NCBI GenBank assembly: GCA_900553115.1
Contig: USCF01000084.1
Location: 1-5,335 of the forward strand
Origin: an uncultured Alphaproteobacteria bacterium
Lineage (GTDB): Bacteria; Pseudomonadota; Alphaproteobacteria; RF32; CAG-239
DNA length: 5,335 bases
Reading direction: 5' to 3'
The translations under genes were made by a program, and so were the position numbers. Positions 4,915 through 5,335 of this stretch are shown here, in pieces; within the stretch, counting starts at the first letter, position 1; the number at the start of each line of letters is the position of its first letter. The notes under the pieces are model-generated. The model worked only from the letters and a program-made list of their open reading frames with translations, had not been told where the DNA came from and searched no databases.

Positions 4915-5335
4915 ATGAATAAAATTATGTTAAGTTTAGTTGCTATATGCTCTGTTTGTTTAACATTTTCCGCAAATGCAGAAAATAAAAATCAAGAAAA
5001 AATACCAGCTGTTATAACTAAGGTTATTGATGGTGACACAGTCAAAGCTGTTGTTGGCAGAGAATTAATATCAATCAGATTAGCAGGCATTGATTGCCCT
5101 GAAACCAGAAAAAATGAAAAAAGTGATAATCAAATTGTTACTTTTAATGTTCAAACAGCTGACGATATAAAGATTTTAGGTAAAAAAGCAAAAAAGAAAC
5201 TAAAGAAACTTCTAGATTTCAAAGAGGGAGAAATAACTTTTCAAGAAACTCCAGAATTTGTTTGTAAAGGCGAAACTCGTAAAGTTGGTTATCTTTACGC
5301 CGGAGATATTAATGTCAACGAATATATGTTGAAAG
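4915..5335 (+). CDS. Secreted staphylococcal nuclease-like (thermonuclease family) protein, 3' end beyond window
   Basis: The frame is open for 140 codons to the right edge. Residues 1-22 form a signal peptide (MNKIMLSL, a hydrophobic stretch, then SANA), so the product is probably exported. Residues 32 onward match the SNase OB-fold: VIDGDTV (Asp39, Asp41), IRLAGIDCPETR (Arg55, Asp60, Glu63) and GETRKVGYLY (Arg122). By alignment from memory with Staphylococcus nuclease, Asp41, Arg55, Asp60, Glu63 and Arg122 correspond to the calcium-binding Asp21/Asp40 and the catalytic Arg35/Glu43/Arg87. Calcium-dependent hydrolysis of DNA and RNA is therefore expected. A very Lys-rich segment (KKAKKKLKKLL, 90-100) lies in the long insert. 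GAGGAG ends 6 nt before the ATG. Isoleucine is ATA in 6 of 13 codons and arginine is AGA in 3 of 4, unlike the CGT-using pyk, suggesting acquisition. The start is well supported; full length is unknown. Confidence 0.9.
   Translation, partial: MNKIMLSLVAICSVCLTFSANAENKNQEKIPAVITKVIDGDTVKAVVGRELISIRLAGIDCPETRKNEKSDNQIVTFNVQTADDIKILGKKAKKKLKKLLDFKEGEITFQETPEFVCKGETRKVGYLYAGDINVNEYMLK

Overview
The window looks like a piece of a low-GC proteobacterial chromosome, most likely alphaproteobacterial. The evidence is protein-level: the XseA sequence, and an M23 peptidase with the N-terminal module I associate with alphaproteobacterial members. This is an inference from recognised families, not a database result. 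Most genes lie on the minus strand.

Left part (1-2236, minus strand). Three genes form a tight transcription unit read right to left: xseA (exonuclease VII large subunit), a secreted M23 LytM-type peptidase, and the first 32 codons of uppP/bacA (undecaprenyl-diphosphate phosphatase), which runs off the left edge. xseA and the peptidase gene overlap by 35 bp. The peptidase stop and the uppP start are one base apart, with the uppP Shine-Dalgarno inside the peptidase coding region. The unit therefore joins a DNA-repair nuclease to two cell-envelope enzymes by probable translational coupling.

Middle part (2237-2970). This stretch holds no convincing intact gene. It contains the degenerate C-terminal end of an outer-membrane beta-barrel protein (2332-2541), followed by about 420 bp packed with palindromes. 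These include a 44-nt palindrome and two copies of a bipartite repeat (a 54-bp box with a GC-rich hairpin, about 33 bp of variable sequence, then a GTGTAC/GTAC palindrome), about 189 bp apart. The region looks like accumulated palindromic repeats beside a decayed surface-protein gene, downstream of pyk.

Right part (2971-5335). An intact pyruvate kinase gene (pyk) is on the minus strand. Divergent from it is a 522-bp intergenic region: an AT-rich stretch, then a plausible promoter and a strongly structured RNA of about 265 nt ending in a good intrinsic terminator. Only 28 nt after the terminator, with a strong Shine-Dalgarno, starts a secreted staphylococcal-nuclease-like (thermonuclease) gene cut off by the right edge. 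It is AT-rich with ATA/AGA-leaning codon use, unlike pyk, so the RNA plus nuclease may be an acquired module. I could not match the RNA to a known family. It has two mutually exclusive folds, which makes it the most interesting element here.
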